From UBA3951 sp050952125 (GTDB lineage Bacteria > Bacillota > Sulfobacillia > Fermentithermobacillales > Fermentithermobacillaceae), in contig JBMNKK010000003.1 of assembly GCA_050952125.1 (NCBI GenBank), forward strand, positions 1 through 64,000: a stretch of DNA of 64,000 bases, given 5' to 3'. The notes beneath the pieces are model-generated. The model had not been told where the DNA came from, searched no databases, and worked only from the letters and a program-made list of their open reading frames with translations. The position numbers and the translations under genes are program-made. Shown here in pieces: positions 16,187 through 24,190 of the stretch. The stretch's first letter is position 1. Each line of letters opens with the position of its first letter.

Positions 16187-17355
16187 TCCTGAGTGATAGA
16201 TTCCTGGGGTACAAGAGAGAGAATGGCTCGATAGGGGTACGCAATTACGTAGGCGTCCTGGCATGCTCGGCGTGCGCTGTTCCTGCTGCAAGGCGCATAT
16301 CCGAAGCGGTGAACGGCACGGCGTTGTTTACCCACAATCAGGGTTGCTGCGCGGCCGACGCCGACCTCGAAGCGACGAGGCGCACTCTGGTGTCACTTGC
16401 GCTCAATCCCAACCTCCATTCCGTCCTCTTCGTAGCCCTGGGTTGTGAGGGCCTGCCTGTTGAGCAGATCGTGGAAGAGACCTGCCTTGCCGGAAAGCAT
16501 GCTGAACTAATAAGTGTAGAGAACTGCGGCGGCACGTCGCTCGCGGTTGCGCAGGGGACCTTCAGAGCCGAAGAGATGGTTGTCGAGGCATCACGTGCTG
16601 AGCGGTGCGAAGCAAGCCTCAGCGACCTGACTATCGGCATCAAATGCGGTGACTCCGACGCGATCTCCGGTTTGGGCGCAAACCGCGTGGTGGGCCATGT
16701 AGTCGACTCTCTGGTTGCCAAGGGGTGCACTTGTCTTGTCACCGAGGTCACAGAGCTCATCGGCGCTGAACACGTCCTGGCGCGCCGCGCAGTGGACGCT
16801 ATCGTGTCGAGAAAGATCGTAGATGCTGTCGAGACTATGGAGCGGCGTCTCGCTGCCCACGGTGTCCATCCTCGGAGCGCGGGCGTATCGATCGCGGATG
16901 TGTCGGGCGGCCTTACCACAATCGAGGAGAAGTCGTTGGGCGCTCTGACAAAGACCGGCACCTGCCCTGTCTCAGGCGTGTATCCGTACGGCGAAAGAGT
17001 CACGGGTAAAGGACTCATGCTGATTGACGGACCCGGCCGTGAGCCTGAGGCTCTTACTGCGCTGGCAGCCGGCGGAGCCCACGTGATCCTTTTCACAACA
17101 GGTCATGGATCCCCTCAAGGGTTCCCGTTCGTCCCCGTCCTCAAGATCACGGGCAATCTGCGGAGCTACAAACGAGCCAAGAGCCACATAGATGTCTCGG
17201 TATGTGATGTCCTGGACGCCTGGCCCAACGTGGACGAAGCTGCGGCAGGCATCGAGAGGGAAGTTATCGCGGTATCTTCCGGCAAGAGAACCCGCGCCGA
17301 AGTCACCGGATACTACGAATGCACTGACATATACACGACGGGACTCGTATTCTGA
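16183..17355 (+). CDS. UxaA-family hydro-lyase large subunit (first of two paralogs)
   Basis: The 390-residue product corresponds to the C-terminal catalytic region of altronate/galactarate dehydratases. Typical blocks are FLGYKRENGSIGVRNYVGVL near 7, THNQGCCAADADLE near 51, VALGCEGLPVEQI near 84, IGIKCGDSDAISGLGANR near 149 and GGLTTIEEKSLGALTKTG near 241, with MLIDGPGREPEALTAL near 283. Conserved cysteines probably hold iron. It should dehydrate (or desulfonate) a hydroxy acid with the small SAF subunit encoded just upstream. The adjacent paralog 26 bases downstream suggests a hetero-complex or two related substrates. Confidence 0.82.
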   Translation: MILSDRFLGYKRENGSIGVRNYVGVLACSACAVPAARRISEAVNGTALFTHNQGCCAADADLEATRRTLVSLALNPNLHSVLFVALGCEGLPVEQIVEETCLAGKHAELISVENCGGTSLAVAQGTFRAEEMVVEASRAERCEASLSDLTIGIKCGDSDAISGLGANRVVGHVVDSLVAKGCTCLVTEVTELIGAEHVLARRAVDAIVSRKIVDAVETMERRLAAHGVHPRSAGVSIADVSGGLTTIEEKSLGALTKTGTCPVSGVYPYGERVTGKGLMLIDGPGREPEALTALAAGGAHVILFTTGHGSPQGFPFVPVLKITGNLRSYKRAKSHIDVSVCDVLDAWPNVDEAAAGIEREVIAVSSGKRTRAEVTGYYECTDIYTTGLVF

Positions 17356-17381
17356 GCAGTTTCGGAATCGGCAGTCGGACA

Positions 17382-18566
17382 ATGGGGGAAGAGGAATTGG
17401 CGGCCACACGGTTTTTAGGATATGCAAGACCAGACGGGTCGATAGGTGTCAGGAACTCGACCGCAGTCATGTCCGCGGTTATGTGTGCCAACGAGGTAAC
17501 CGAGGACATTGCCAAAGGTATTGATGGAGCCATCGCTGTTGTCCACGGCCATGGATGTTGCCAGCTGCCTCCCGACCTGGCACTTGTCCAGCGGACGCTC
17601 ATAAACATCGGCAAGAACCCCAACATCGCCAACGTCATTTTGGTGTCTTTGGGCTGCGAGGGCGTAGACCCGGACGCCGTCGCCCAAGAACTCACCGCCG
17701 CTGGCAAGGCTGTGGAGGTGATTAGGATCCAGGAGGAAGGCGGCACTCTTCCTGCCACCGAGAGAGGGCGCCGCGTCTGCGAGAAGTGGAGGTCTCTGGC
17801 ATCTAAAGTAGAGCGTGCCAGCTTTGACGCCACCGAACTCACGATAGGTATCAAGTGTGGTTCGTCAGATACCACCTCAGGCCTAATCTGCAATCCATCC
17901 GTCGGCAGGCTGACGGACCGGTTCGTCGCCGAAGGCGGGACAGTGATCTTCGGCGAAACCACTGAGTTTATCGGAGCCGAGCACCTTTTGGCGCAGCGGG
18001 GATGCACGCCCGAAGTGAAGGCTGCGATACCAAAGATCGTCGCCGAGATGGAAGAGCGTTGCCTCACCATGAAGGTGGACATGCGTACAGGGCAGCCCAC
18101 TCCGGGAAACATCAGGGGTGGCCTCACCACGATTGAGGAGAAGTCGCTGGGCGCGATATCGAAGTCGGGAACCGGCAAGATAAAAGGCGTCCTCGAGTAC
18201 GGCGAACGCCCACAGTCTAAAGGCCTATTCATCATGGACAGCCCGGGAAGGGAACCTGAACTGCTCACCGGACTTGCGGCATCGGGCTGCTCCATAGTGC
18301 TCTTCACAACGGGGCGGGGTGCTCTGCAGGGTCATCCCGTCGTTCCTGTGATCAAGATCACGGGCAACGAGCGCACCGCCCAACACCTCGCCAGTCACAT
18401 GGATGTGGATGTCAGCGCGGCCCTGACAAGACACGCATCCCTGGACGAAATGGCTGATCTCATATGGAGCAAGATCGTGGATGTTGCTTCGGGTACCCTC
18501 ACCAAGGCCGAGATTCACGGTTGCGGACGATTCATGAACATCTATGTGAAAGGTCCCATTATCTAA
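17382..18566 (+). CDS. UxaA-family hydro-lyase large subunit (second paralog)
   Basis: This 394-residue paralog of the preceding gene keeps the same blocks in the same order: FLGYARPDGSIGVRNST, HGHGCCQLPPDL, VSLGCEGVDPDAV, IGIKCGSSDTTSGLICNPS, GGLTTIEEKSLGAISKSG and FIMDSPGREPELLTGL. The start is uncertain: ATG 17382 has no good ribosome site, while an in-frame TTG about 15 bases on is preceded by GGGGGAAGAGG. No second SAF gene is present, so both large subunits may share the one small subunit. The substrate is unassigned. Confidence 0.8.
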   Translation: MGEEELAATRFLGYARPDGSIGVRNSTAVMSAVMCANEVTEDIAKGIDGAIAVVHGHGCCQLPPDLALVQRTLINIGKNPNIANVILVSLGCEGVDPDAVAQELTAAGKAVEVIRIQEEGGTLPATERGRRVCEKWRSLASKVERASFDATELTIGIKCGSSDTTSGLICNPSVGRLTDRFVAEGGTVIFGETTEFIGAEHLLAQRGCTPEVKAAIPKIVAEMEERCLTMKVDMRTGQPTPGNIRGGLTTIEEKSLGAISKSGTGKIKGVLEYGERPQSKGLFIMDSPGREPELLTGLAASGCSIVLFTTGRGALQGHPVVPVIKITGNERTAQHLASHMDVDVSAALTRHASLDEMADLIWSKIVDVASGTLTKAEIHGCGRFMNIYVKGPII

Positions 18567-18604
18567 AGGATCCGGAGAAACCACAATCAGGAGGATGAAA
18601 AGCA

Positions 18605-19573
18605 GTGTCTAGGAGATTGACTCTCAGAGTCGTAGCATGTTTCGTTCTACTTGCAGGCATCCTGCTCTCCGCATGTACTCCCAAAGAATCCGAGGCACCG
18701 GCGTACCCGTCAAAGGGTCTCGAATTCGTAGTACCCTTCGCCGCAGGCGGAGCAGTTGACCTGACCAGCCGTATACTCTGCACCGAAGTTGAGAAGACGC
18801 TCGGCCAGAAGTTCACCATTGCCAACAAACCCACAGGTGGAGCTGTGGAAGGCCTAAGCTACGTTGCCCGCGCCGCGGCCGACGGCTATACGCTCGGTGC
18901 CGCGACTTCGTCACTGGTCACCAACATCCTTACCAAGGACGTCGACTTCACTCTCGATTCCTACGATCCTATCGCCATGTACTCTTTTGACCCCATGGTG
19001 TTTGTCGTCAACGCGGATTCTCCGTGGGAGAGTCTCGATGAAGTGGTTGAGGCCTCCAAGACCCAGTCGCTGGCTGCTTCCACTCCCGGCCTTGCCAACT
19101 CAAAGCACATCGCAGGTATGCTCTTCGAGCAGGAATCCGGAGCGAAATTCACCTACGTGCATACCGGCGGAGCCAGTGAAGGCGTTCCCATGCTGGCCGG
19201 CGGGCACGTCCAGGTCGGTTGCTGGTCTTGGGGCGAGGTAAAAGCGATGGTAGACGCCGGCAAACTCCGGGTACTCGGTGTCATGTCAGAAGAGCGCGAC
19301 GAGAGAATACCCGATGTCCCGACCTTCAAAGAGCAGGGATATGACCTGGTCTACGGCGCATGGCGTGGAATCGCGGCCCCCAAGGGACTGCCCGACGATG
19401 TCAAGGCGACGCTGACCAAAGCGTTTGGAGACGCTATCCAGAATCCTGACGTTGTGAAGCAGTTGAAGGATGCCGGCTTCCCGGTCCTTTACAAGGACGC
19501 TGAGGGCTTCTGGGATTTTGTCAAGGCTGACTACGACTACGTAAAGGCGATCCTCGAGACGCTGGAGGACTAG
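18605..19573 (+). CDS. Tripartite tricarboxylate transporter substrate-binding lipoprotein (TctC family)
   Basis: The 322-residue protein starts at GTG after AGGAGGATG. The signal peptide ends in a lipobox (LAGILLSAC, Cys at about 24), so it is anchored outside the membrane. The mature part is TctC/Bug-like: YPSKGLEFVVPFAAGGAVDL near 36, NKPTGGAVEGLSYVARAAADG near 76, MLAGGHVQVG near 195 and WRGIAAPKGLPDDVKA near 250. It captures an organic acid and hands it to TctA/TctB, encoded three and two genes downstream. TctC-like proteins bind many carboxylates, so citrate should not be assumed. Confidence 0.9.
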   Translation: MSRRLTLRVVACFVLLAGILLSACTPKESEAPAYPSKGLEFVVPFAAGGAVDLTSRILCTEVEKTLGQKFTIANKPTGGAVEGLSYVARAAADGYTLGAATSSLVTNILTKDVDFTLDSYDPIAMYSFDPMVFVVNADSPWESLDEVVEASKTQSLAASTPGLANSKHIAGMLFEQESGAKFTYVHTGGASEGVPMLAGGHVQVGCWSWGEVKAMVDAGKLRVLGVMSEERDERIPDVPTFKEQGYDLVYGAWRGIAAPKGLPDDVKATLTKAFGDAIQNPDVVKQLKDAGFPVLYKDAEGFWDFVKADYDYVKAILETLED

Positions 19574-19607
19574 GCAAGCCTAGTAGATAGCAAAGGAGAT
19601 GACGGGT

Positions 19608-20855
19608 GTGGCTCTACCGCGGCTCTTTCCTATACGGCAGAGGTTTGTCAACAGGGCGCTGCCTGATGTGTCTAAGGCGACAGAAGAGGCTTTCCTGCGA
19701 TCCCACGTGCTCGATGCACTCTTGCCCGGACAGTCGGTAGCGGTATGCGTGGGGAGCAGGGGAATCTCAAATCTAGCTGAGATAGTGAAGAAGACCGTCG
19801 ACCTGGTCCGTGCCAGAGGAGCCACCCCCTTCATCGTACCCGCCATGGGCAGCCATGGCGGGGGCAACGCAGAAGGGCAGACGCATCTCCTCGATCACTA
19901 CGGGATTTCCGAGGCGAGCATGGGATGCGCTGTAAAGGCCGATATGTCAACCACAGAGGTCGGACGCAGTCCCGAAGGCATAAGAGCGTACGTATCTAAC
20001 GAGGCTCTTAAGGCGGATCACATTATCGCAGTTAACCGAGTAAAACCGCATACCGAGTTCGAAGGCGCGATTGAGAGCGGCATTCTGAAGATGCTCTGCA
20101 TTGGCCTGGGTAAGTTGGACGGTGCCCAGCATTACCACAGCATCGGGATGAGGCTTGGCTTCGAGCACACGTTGCGTACCGGAGGCAGGTTGGTGCTGGA
20201 CAATGCACCGGTCCTGTGCGGGCTAGCTATTGTTGAGGACTCATACGATCAGACCGCCATCATCGAGGCGCTCCGTCCTGATGGCCTGGAAGCAAGAGAA
20301 GAAGAGTTGTTGAAACTAGCGAAAAGTTGGGTTCCTAAGCTGCCCTTTGACGAGGCTGATGTCCTTATCGTGAACCAGATGGGCAAGGACGTCTCGGGGA
20401 CCGGAATGGACACCAAGACCGTTGGGCGTATCATGAGCGTCTACGCGAAGGAGCCAAAGTCGCCCCGCATCACCAGAATAGCTGTTCTAGACGCAAGTGA
20501 AGGGAACGATGGAAACCTTCTCGGGATAGGGCTTGCGGATTTCACGACGGAAAGGCTCGTCTCCAAGATGGATCCCGCGAAGGTGCACCTGAATGCCACA
20601 GCGGCACTCACCCCGGAAAAGGCCCGCGTGCCAATGTGGTTTTCATCTGATATTGAGCTGTTCAAGACGTGTTTTGCCACGATAGCGCCTCTTGATCCTC
20701 TCGACCAGAAGGTGATGCGGATCCAGGATACCCGCCACCTTGAGGTAGTCTGGGTATCCGAAGCTTACCTTCCTGAGGTTAAGGGCAGACCGGATCTAGA
20801 GATAGCGGGTCCGGCCGAAGAAATGCGTTTTGACAATAACGGTCGTCTTATCTGA
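19608..20855 (+). CDS. LarA-N-domain (DUF2088) protein, possible nickel-pincer isomerase
   Basis: GTG 19608 is chosen because AAAGGAG directly abuts the ATG at 19599 but is 9 bases from this GTG. The product has 415 residues. The region VAVCVGSRGISNLAEIVKK, followed by FIVPAMGSHGGGNAEGQ and ADHIIAVNRVKPHTEFEGAI, fits the lactate-racemase N-terminal (LarA/DUF2088) superfamily. The C-terminal part (EADVLIVNQMGKDVSGTGMD) resembles uncharacterised members. It lies inside the Tct transporter operon, so it probably acts on the imported acid or its product, perhaps racemising or epimerising a 2-hydroxy acid. Use of the nickel-pincer cofactor is inferred from family only. Confidence 0.7.
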   Translation: MALPRLFPIRQRFVNRALPDVSKATEEAFLRSHVLDALLPGQSVAVCVGSRGISNLAEIVKKTVDLVRARGATPFIVPAMGSHGGGNAEGQTHLLDHYGISEASMGCAVKADMSTTEVGRSPEGIRAYVSNEALKADHIIAVNRVKPHTEFEGAIESGILKMLCIGLGKLDGAQHYHSIGMRLGFEHTLRTGGRLVLDNAPVLCGLAIVEDSYDQTAIIEALRPDGLEAREEELLKLAKSWVPKLPFDEADVLIVNQMGKDVSGTGMDTKTVGRIMSVYAKEPKSPRITRIAVLDASEGNDGNLLGIGLADFTTERLVSKMDPAKVHLNATAALTPEKARVPMWFSSDIELFKTCFATIAPLDPLDQKVMRIQDTRHLEVVWVSEAYLPEVKGRPDLEIAGPAEEMRFDNNGRLI

Positions 20856-20864
20856 AAGGTGTTG

Positions 20865-21332
20865 ATGAACGCGATGAAGATCACCCAGCTGGTGACAGGA
20901 TTGGTCCTGCTCGCGCTGGTCGGGGTCATGTTCTTCACCACGACCAACATGAAGTACATGATCGGCGGAACACCGGGGCCAAGGTTCATGCCGTTGGTGC
21001 TCTCCGTTGCCTTATCGATACTCATCGTCATCTACTGGATTGAAGCCTATGCGGCCAGAAACGAAGAGCAGAAGTCGCCGTGGGACGTAAAGGCGCTCCC
21101 TAAGCCGCTGACCTTCCTCGCGATATGCATTGGACTGGTCATCCTTTGGAACCCGTTGGGAGCTCTGCCCTCGGTGTTTCTGGCGGCTGTCGCGGAACTT
21201 AAGCTTCTGGAAAAGTGGACGTGGAAGCGCGCCCTCATGGTGTCGTTCATCATGACCGTTTTCACCTGGGCGCTTTTTGGCAAGGCTCTCGCGATCCAGT
21301 TCCCCGCCGGCATATTGCGCGGGATCATATAG
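20865..21332 (+). CDS. TctB-family small membrane subunit of tripartite tricarboxylate transporter
   Basis: The ATG at 20865 follows AAAGG by 5 bases; a GTG at 20859 is an alternative start. The 155-residue protein has about four hydrophobic segments, the first near residues 5-25 (LVTGLVLLALVGVMFFTT) and the last near 125-150. FMPLVLSVALSILIVIYW is typical of TctB. It is the small membrane subunit pairing with TctA. Position between the LarA-like gene and tctA, with 15 bases to the latter, supports the assignment. Confidence 0.85.
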   Translation: MNAMKITQLVTGLVLLALVGVMFFTTTNMKYMIGGTPGPRFMPLVLSVALSILIVIYWIEAYAARNEEQKSPWDVKALPKPLTFLAICIGLVILWNPLGALPSVFLAAVAELKLLEKWTWKRALMVSFIMTVFTWALFGKALAIQFPAGILRGII

Positions 21333-21347
21333 AGAGGATGAGGTGAA

Positions 21348-22850
21348 GTGGACGTCTTAAGTCTACTGCTAAAGGGCTTCAGTGTCGCCTTAACCCCGCA
21401 GAACCTGCTTCTTTGCGCCGGCGGAGTTATCATGGGCACTCTCGTGGGAGCCCTTCCCGGAATCGGACCCACCGGCGCTGTGGCAATGCTGCTCCCGGCG
21501 ACGTTCAAGATGCACCCAGCAGGCGCCCTGATCATGCTTGCCGGTATCTACTACGGGACTCAGTACGGTGGAACGATCACATCGGTTCTGATGGGCGTGC
21601 CTGGAGAATCTGCGTCAGTCGTAACCGCGATGGACGGTTATCAGATGGCCAAGAAAGGGCGCGCGGGAGCCGCGCTGGGAATAGCCGCCATCGGTTCGTT
21701 TGTTGGCGGAACCCTAAGCGTATTGGGGCTAATGCTCGTCGGCCCCAAGCTCGCTTCGTTTGCCCTCATGTTCGGCCCTACCCAGTACTTTGCCTTAATG
21801 ATGATGGCGTTCTCACTCGTCACGGCCTTCACGGGTAAGTCCACAACGAGAGGACTAATCTCGCTGGCCGTCGGAATCTTCCTATCGTTGGTGGGCCAGG
21901 ATGTGATGACCGGGGCCGAGCGGTTCACCTTCGGACAGGTCGCGCTGATCGATGGAATCAAGTTCCTTCCCGTCGGCGTCGGCATGTTCGGCTTGGCAGA
22001 GATACTTGAGGGGTTCGAGGAAGAGGAATCCTCTGACATGATTGAGGCCGACCTGCACTGGAGGAAAGTGCTTCCCAGTAAGGCTGAGATGAAAGAGTGC
22101 GCGGGGCCGATTGCTCGCGGCACGCTCATAGGCTTCCTCTCGGGACTTCTCCCCGGTGTTGGAGCGACTATCTGCTCGTTCCTGTCGTACGGAGTTGAGC
22201 AGAGGATCTCGAAGAAACCGGAGGAGTTCGGAAAGGGTTCCCCGGCTGGGGTTGCGGCTCCTGAGACCGCCAACAACGCGTGCACCGGAGCGGCTTTTGT
22301 CCCGATGTTGAGCTTGGGTATTCCTGCGGGTGCGACTTCGGCCGTCCTTCTGGGAGCTCTCATCATGTTTGGCCTGCAGCCCGGGCCGCTTCTGTTCCAG
22401 CAGTCGCCTGACGTGGTCTGGGGCCTTATTGCCAGTATGTACATTGGCAACGTGATGCTCGCTGTGATCAACGTGGCTTGTATCCCTGCTTTTGTGTGGA
22501 TAATGGATAAGATCAAGAGTTACCTGTCCATCGTCGTACTGCTGCTGGCGACGTTCGGCGTATACAGCTATCAGAACTCTATCGCCGACGTGTTCATAAT
22601 GATCGTATTCGCGGTTGTCGGGTACCTGATGGGCAAGGTTGGAATCCCGAAGGCGCCTCTGGTCTTGGGCCTGCTGTTGGGCGGCATGGCTGAGTCAAGC
22701 CTCAGGCAAGCGCTTACGATCTCCCACGGTAGCCTTTCAATCTTCTTCGAGAGCCCCATAACCATGACTTTCCTCGCTCTCGCAGTCCTATCTTTGGGGG
22801 CGGGCCGGCTCACAAGGGGCGGAGGCAAGAAGAAGAAGGCCGAAGCGTAG
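21348..22850 (+). CDS. TctA-family large membrane subunit of tripartite tricarboxylate transporter
   Basis: A 500-residue protein of normal TctA length (about 500) with roughly 11-12 hydrophobic segments. Family motifs include GALPGIGPTGAVAMLLPATF near residue 35, YYGTQYGGTITSVLMGVPGE near 65 and GLLPGVGATICSFLSYGVEQ near 265. FVPMLSLGIPAGATSAVLLG near 315 is also present. It forms the ion-coupled translocation pathway for the acid bound by TctC. GTG start behind GAGGATGAGG. A 24-bp perfect palindrome follows the stop and may end this transcript. Confidence 0.93.
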   Translation: MDVLSLLLKGFSVALTPQNLLLCAGGVIMGTLVGALPGIGPTGAVAMLLPATFKMHPAGALIMLAGIYYGTQYGGTITSVLMGVPGESASVVTAMDGYQMAKKGRAGAALGIAAIGSFVGGTLSVLGLMLVGPKLASFALMFGPTQYFALMMMAFSLVTAFTGKSTTRGLISLAVGIFLSLVGQDVMTGAERFTFGQVALIDGIKFLPVGVGMFGLAEILEGFEEEESSDMIEADLHWRKVLPSKAEMKECAGPIARGTLIGFLSGLLPGVGATICSFLSYGVEQRISKKPEEFGKGSPAGVAAPETANNACTGAAFVPMLSLGIPAGATSAVLLGALIMFGLQPGPLLFQQSPDVVWGLIASMYIGNVMLAVINVACIPAFVWIMDKIKSYLSIVVLLLATFGVYSYQNSIADVFIMIVFAVVGYLMGKVGIPKAPLVLGLLLGGMAESSLRQALTISHGSLSIFFESPITMTFLALAVLSLGAGRLTRGGGKKKKAEA

Positions 22851-22862
22851 GGAGACTTGATG

Positions 22863-22886
22863 CGGAGCAGGGATATCCCTGCTCCG
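22863..22886. terminator. Perfect 24-bp palindrome after tctA (terminator or operator)
   Basis: CGGAGCAGGGAT is followed at once by its reverse complement. As RNA it could fold into a strong G/C hairpin, but only a weak T-poor tail (GTCAAAATCTG) follows, so termination is uncertain. As DNA it could equally be an operator for the permease gene beginning at 22925. Confidence 0.4.
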
Positions 22887-22924
22887 TCAAAATCTGTAGG
22901 ACTTTTCGTTCTGGGGGGCCACAC

Positions 22925-24190
22925 TTGCCAGTCAAAGCAATAGCCGCAACAACATTTCTTGTTGCCTACGTACTCCTAATCCAGCACAAGGTGCGGCCAC
23001 CTCTGGTGGTATGGAGCGGAGCAGCTCTGCTTCTTGCCCTCGGAGTGGTCACGCCTCTCTCGGCTTTACAGAGCATCAACCTTAACGTCATTGGAATTGT
23101 CCTTGGAACCATGGTCCTTTCGGACCTGTTCATCCACTCCGGAGTCCCGGCGTATCTCGCGTCGGTGATGGTAACCCGGTCGGCCTCGGTCGGACAAGCC
23201 CTCCTGGCGGTGTGTATCCTGTCAGGCGTTGTTTCGGCTGCAGTTGACAACGTGGCAACCGTGCTCATGATCGCTCCCATTGCTCTGGAGGTATCGCGTC
23301 AGCTCTGTGTTTCGCCCGTTCAGTTCCTTATAGGGATATCCGTATCGGCCAACCTTCAGGGCGCAGGAACCATGATCGGGGACTCAACCTCCATACTGCT
23401 CGCCTCTGAAGCAGATATGACCTTCATGGACTTCTTCTGGATGGACGGCCGTCCAGGCATATTCTTCTCAGTCCAGCTGGCCGCTGTGGCAGCCTTTGTA
23501 GTTCTTCACCTGTTCTTCAGGAAGCATAAGGGGGCGTGCAGCCCGGTCCCATGCCCGAGCGTCTCATCTTGGGTGCCTACTGTGCTCATGGTGGCCACGA
23601 TGGTAACGATGGCGCTGTCGAGCTTCATTCCCGGGAGGCCCGACTGGACCGTGGGCGGCATCGCTATAGCCTATGGATTGGCGGGCCTTATCTGGAACTC
23701 GGCCGCGAAATACAAGGAAGGGAACCTGCTCAAGGACGTCGATTGGGAGACAATCTTGCTGCTGGGCGGCCTGTTCGTCCTGATCGGGAGCCTCACGACC
23801 ACCGGCCTTATCGACGACATCGCGAATCTCATCTCAACCTGGACCAGCGGCAAGGCTTTTCTAGCCTACAACATCATCGTGTGGATGTCGGTACTGCTCT
23901 CGGCGTTCGTGGACAATATCCCGTACACCATGGCTATGCTTCCTGTTGCCAAGATTCTGTCGGTAAGCATAGGGGCGTCTCCCAATCTGATGATGTTCGG
24001 ACTCCTGCTCGGAACAACCCTAGGAGGGAACATCACACCCATCGGCGCGTCGGCCAACGTGGTCGCTGTATCTCTCCTTCGCAAGAACGGGCACGAGGTG
24101 TCATTCCCTGATTTCGCCCGCATTGGCTTGCCCTTTACTATCGCGGCAGTTGTGACCGGGTCTTTGCTCAACTGGGTTCTGTGGAGTTAA
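22925..24190 (+). CDS. Ion-transporter-superfamily permease (ArsB/NhaD/SLC13-like)
   Basis: This 421-residue integral membrane protein has about 11 hydrophobic stretches. The repeated signature of the superfamily is visible: SAAVDNVATVLMIAPIALE near 101-119 in the first half and SAFVDNIPYTMAMLPVAKIL near 323-342 in the second, each ahead of a re-entrant glycine-rich segment (LQGAGTMIGDSTSI; GTTLGGNITPIGASANVV). Such proteins exchange or cotransport dicarboxylates, arsenite or Na+/H+. Placed after TctABC it may export or import an organic acid. TTG start behind GGGGGG. Its stop overlaps that of the convergent LarA-like gene by 4 bases. Confidence 0.8.
   Translation: MPVKAIAATTFLVAYVLLIQHKVRPPLVVWSGAALLLALGVVTPLSALQSINLNVIGIVLGTMVLSDLFIHSGVPAYLASVMVTRSASVGQALLAVCILSGVVSAAVDNVATVLMIAPIALEVSRQLCVSPVQFLIGISVSANLQGAGTMIGDSTSILLASEADMTFMDFFWMDGRPGIFFSVQLAAVAAFVVLHLFFRKHKGACSPVPCPSVSSWVPTVLMVATMVTMALSSFIPGRPDWTVGGIAIAYGLAGLIWNSAAKYKEGNLLKDVDWETILLLGGLFVLIGSLTTTGLIDDIANLISTWTSGKAFLAYNIIVWMSVLLSAFVDNIPYTMAMLPVAKILSVSIGASPNLMMFGLLLGTTLGGNITPIGASANVVAVSLLRKNGHEVSFPDFARIGLPFTIAAVVTGSLLNWVLWS

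Noticed and set aside
17303..18307. Long antisense open frame inside the second UxaA-type gene
   Set aside because: Shadow frame with low-complexity Ser/Pro content and no ribosome site.
22863..22900. Clear rho-independent terminator after tctA
   Set aside because: The hairpin is strong but the following sequence lacks a T-run, so it is recorded only as a possible terminator or operator.
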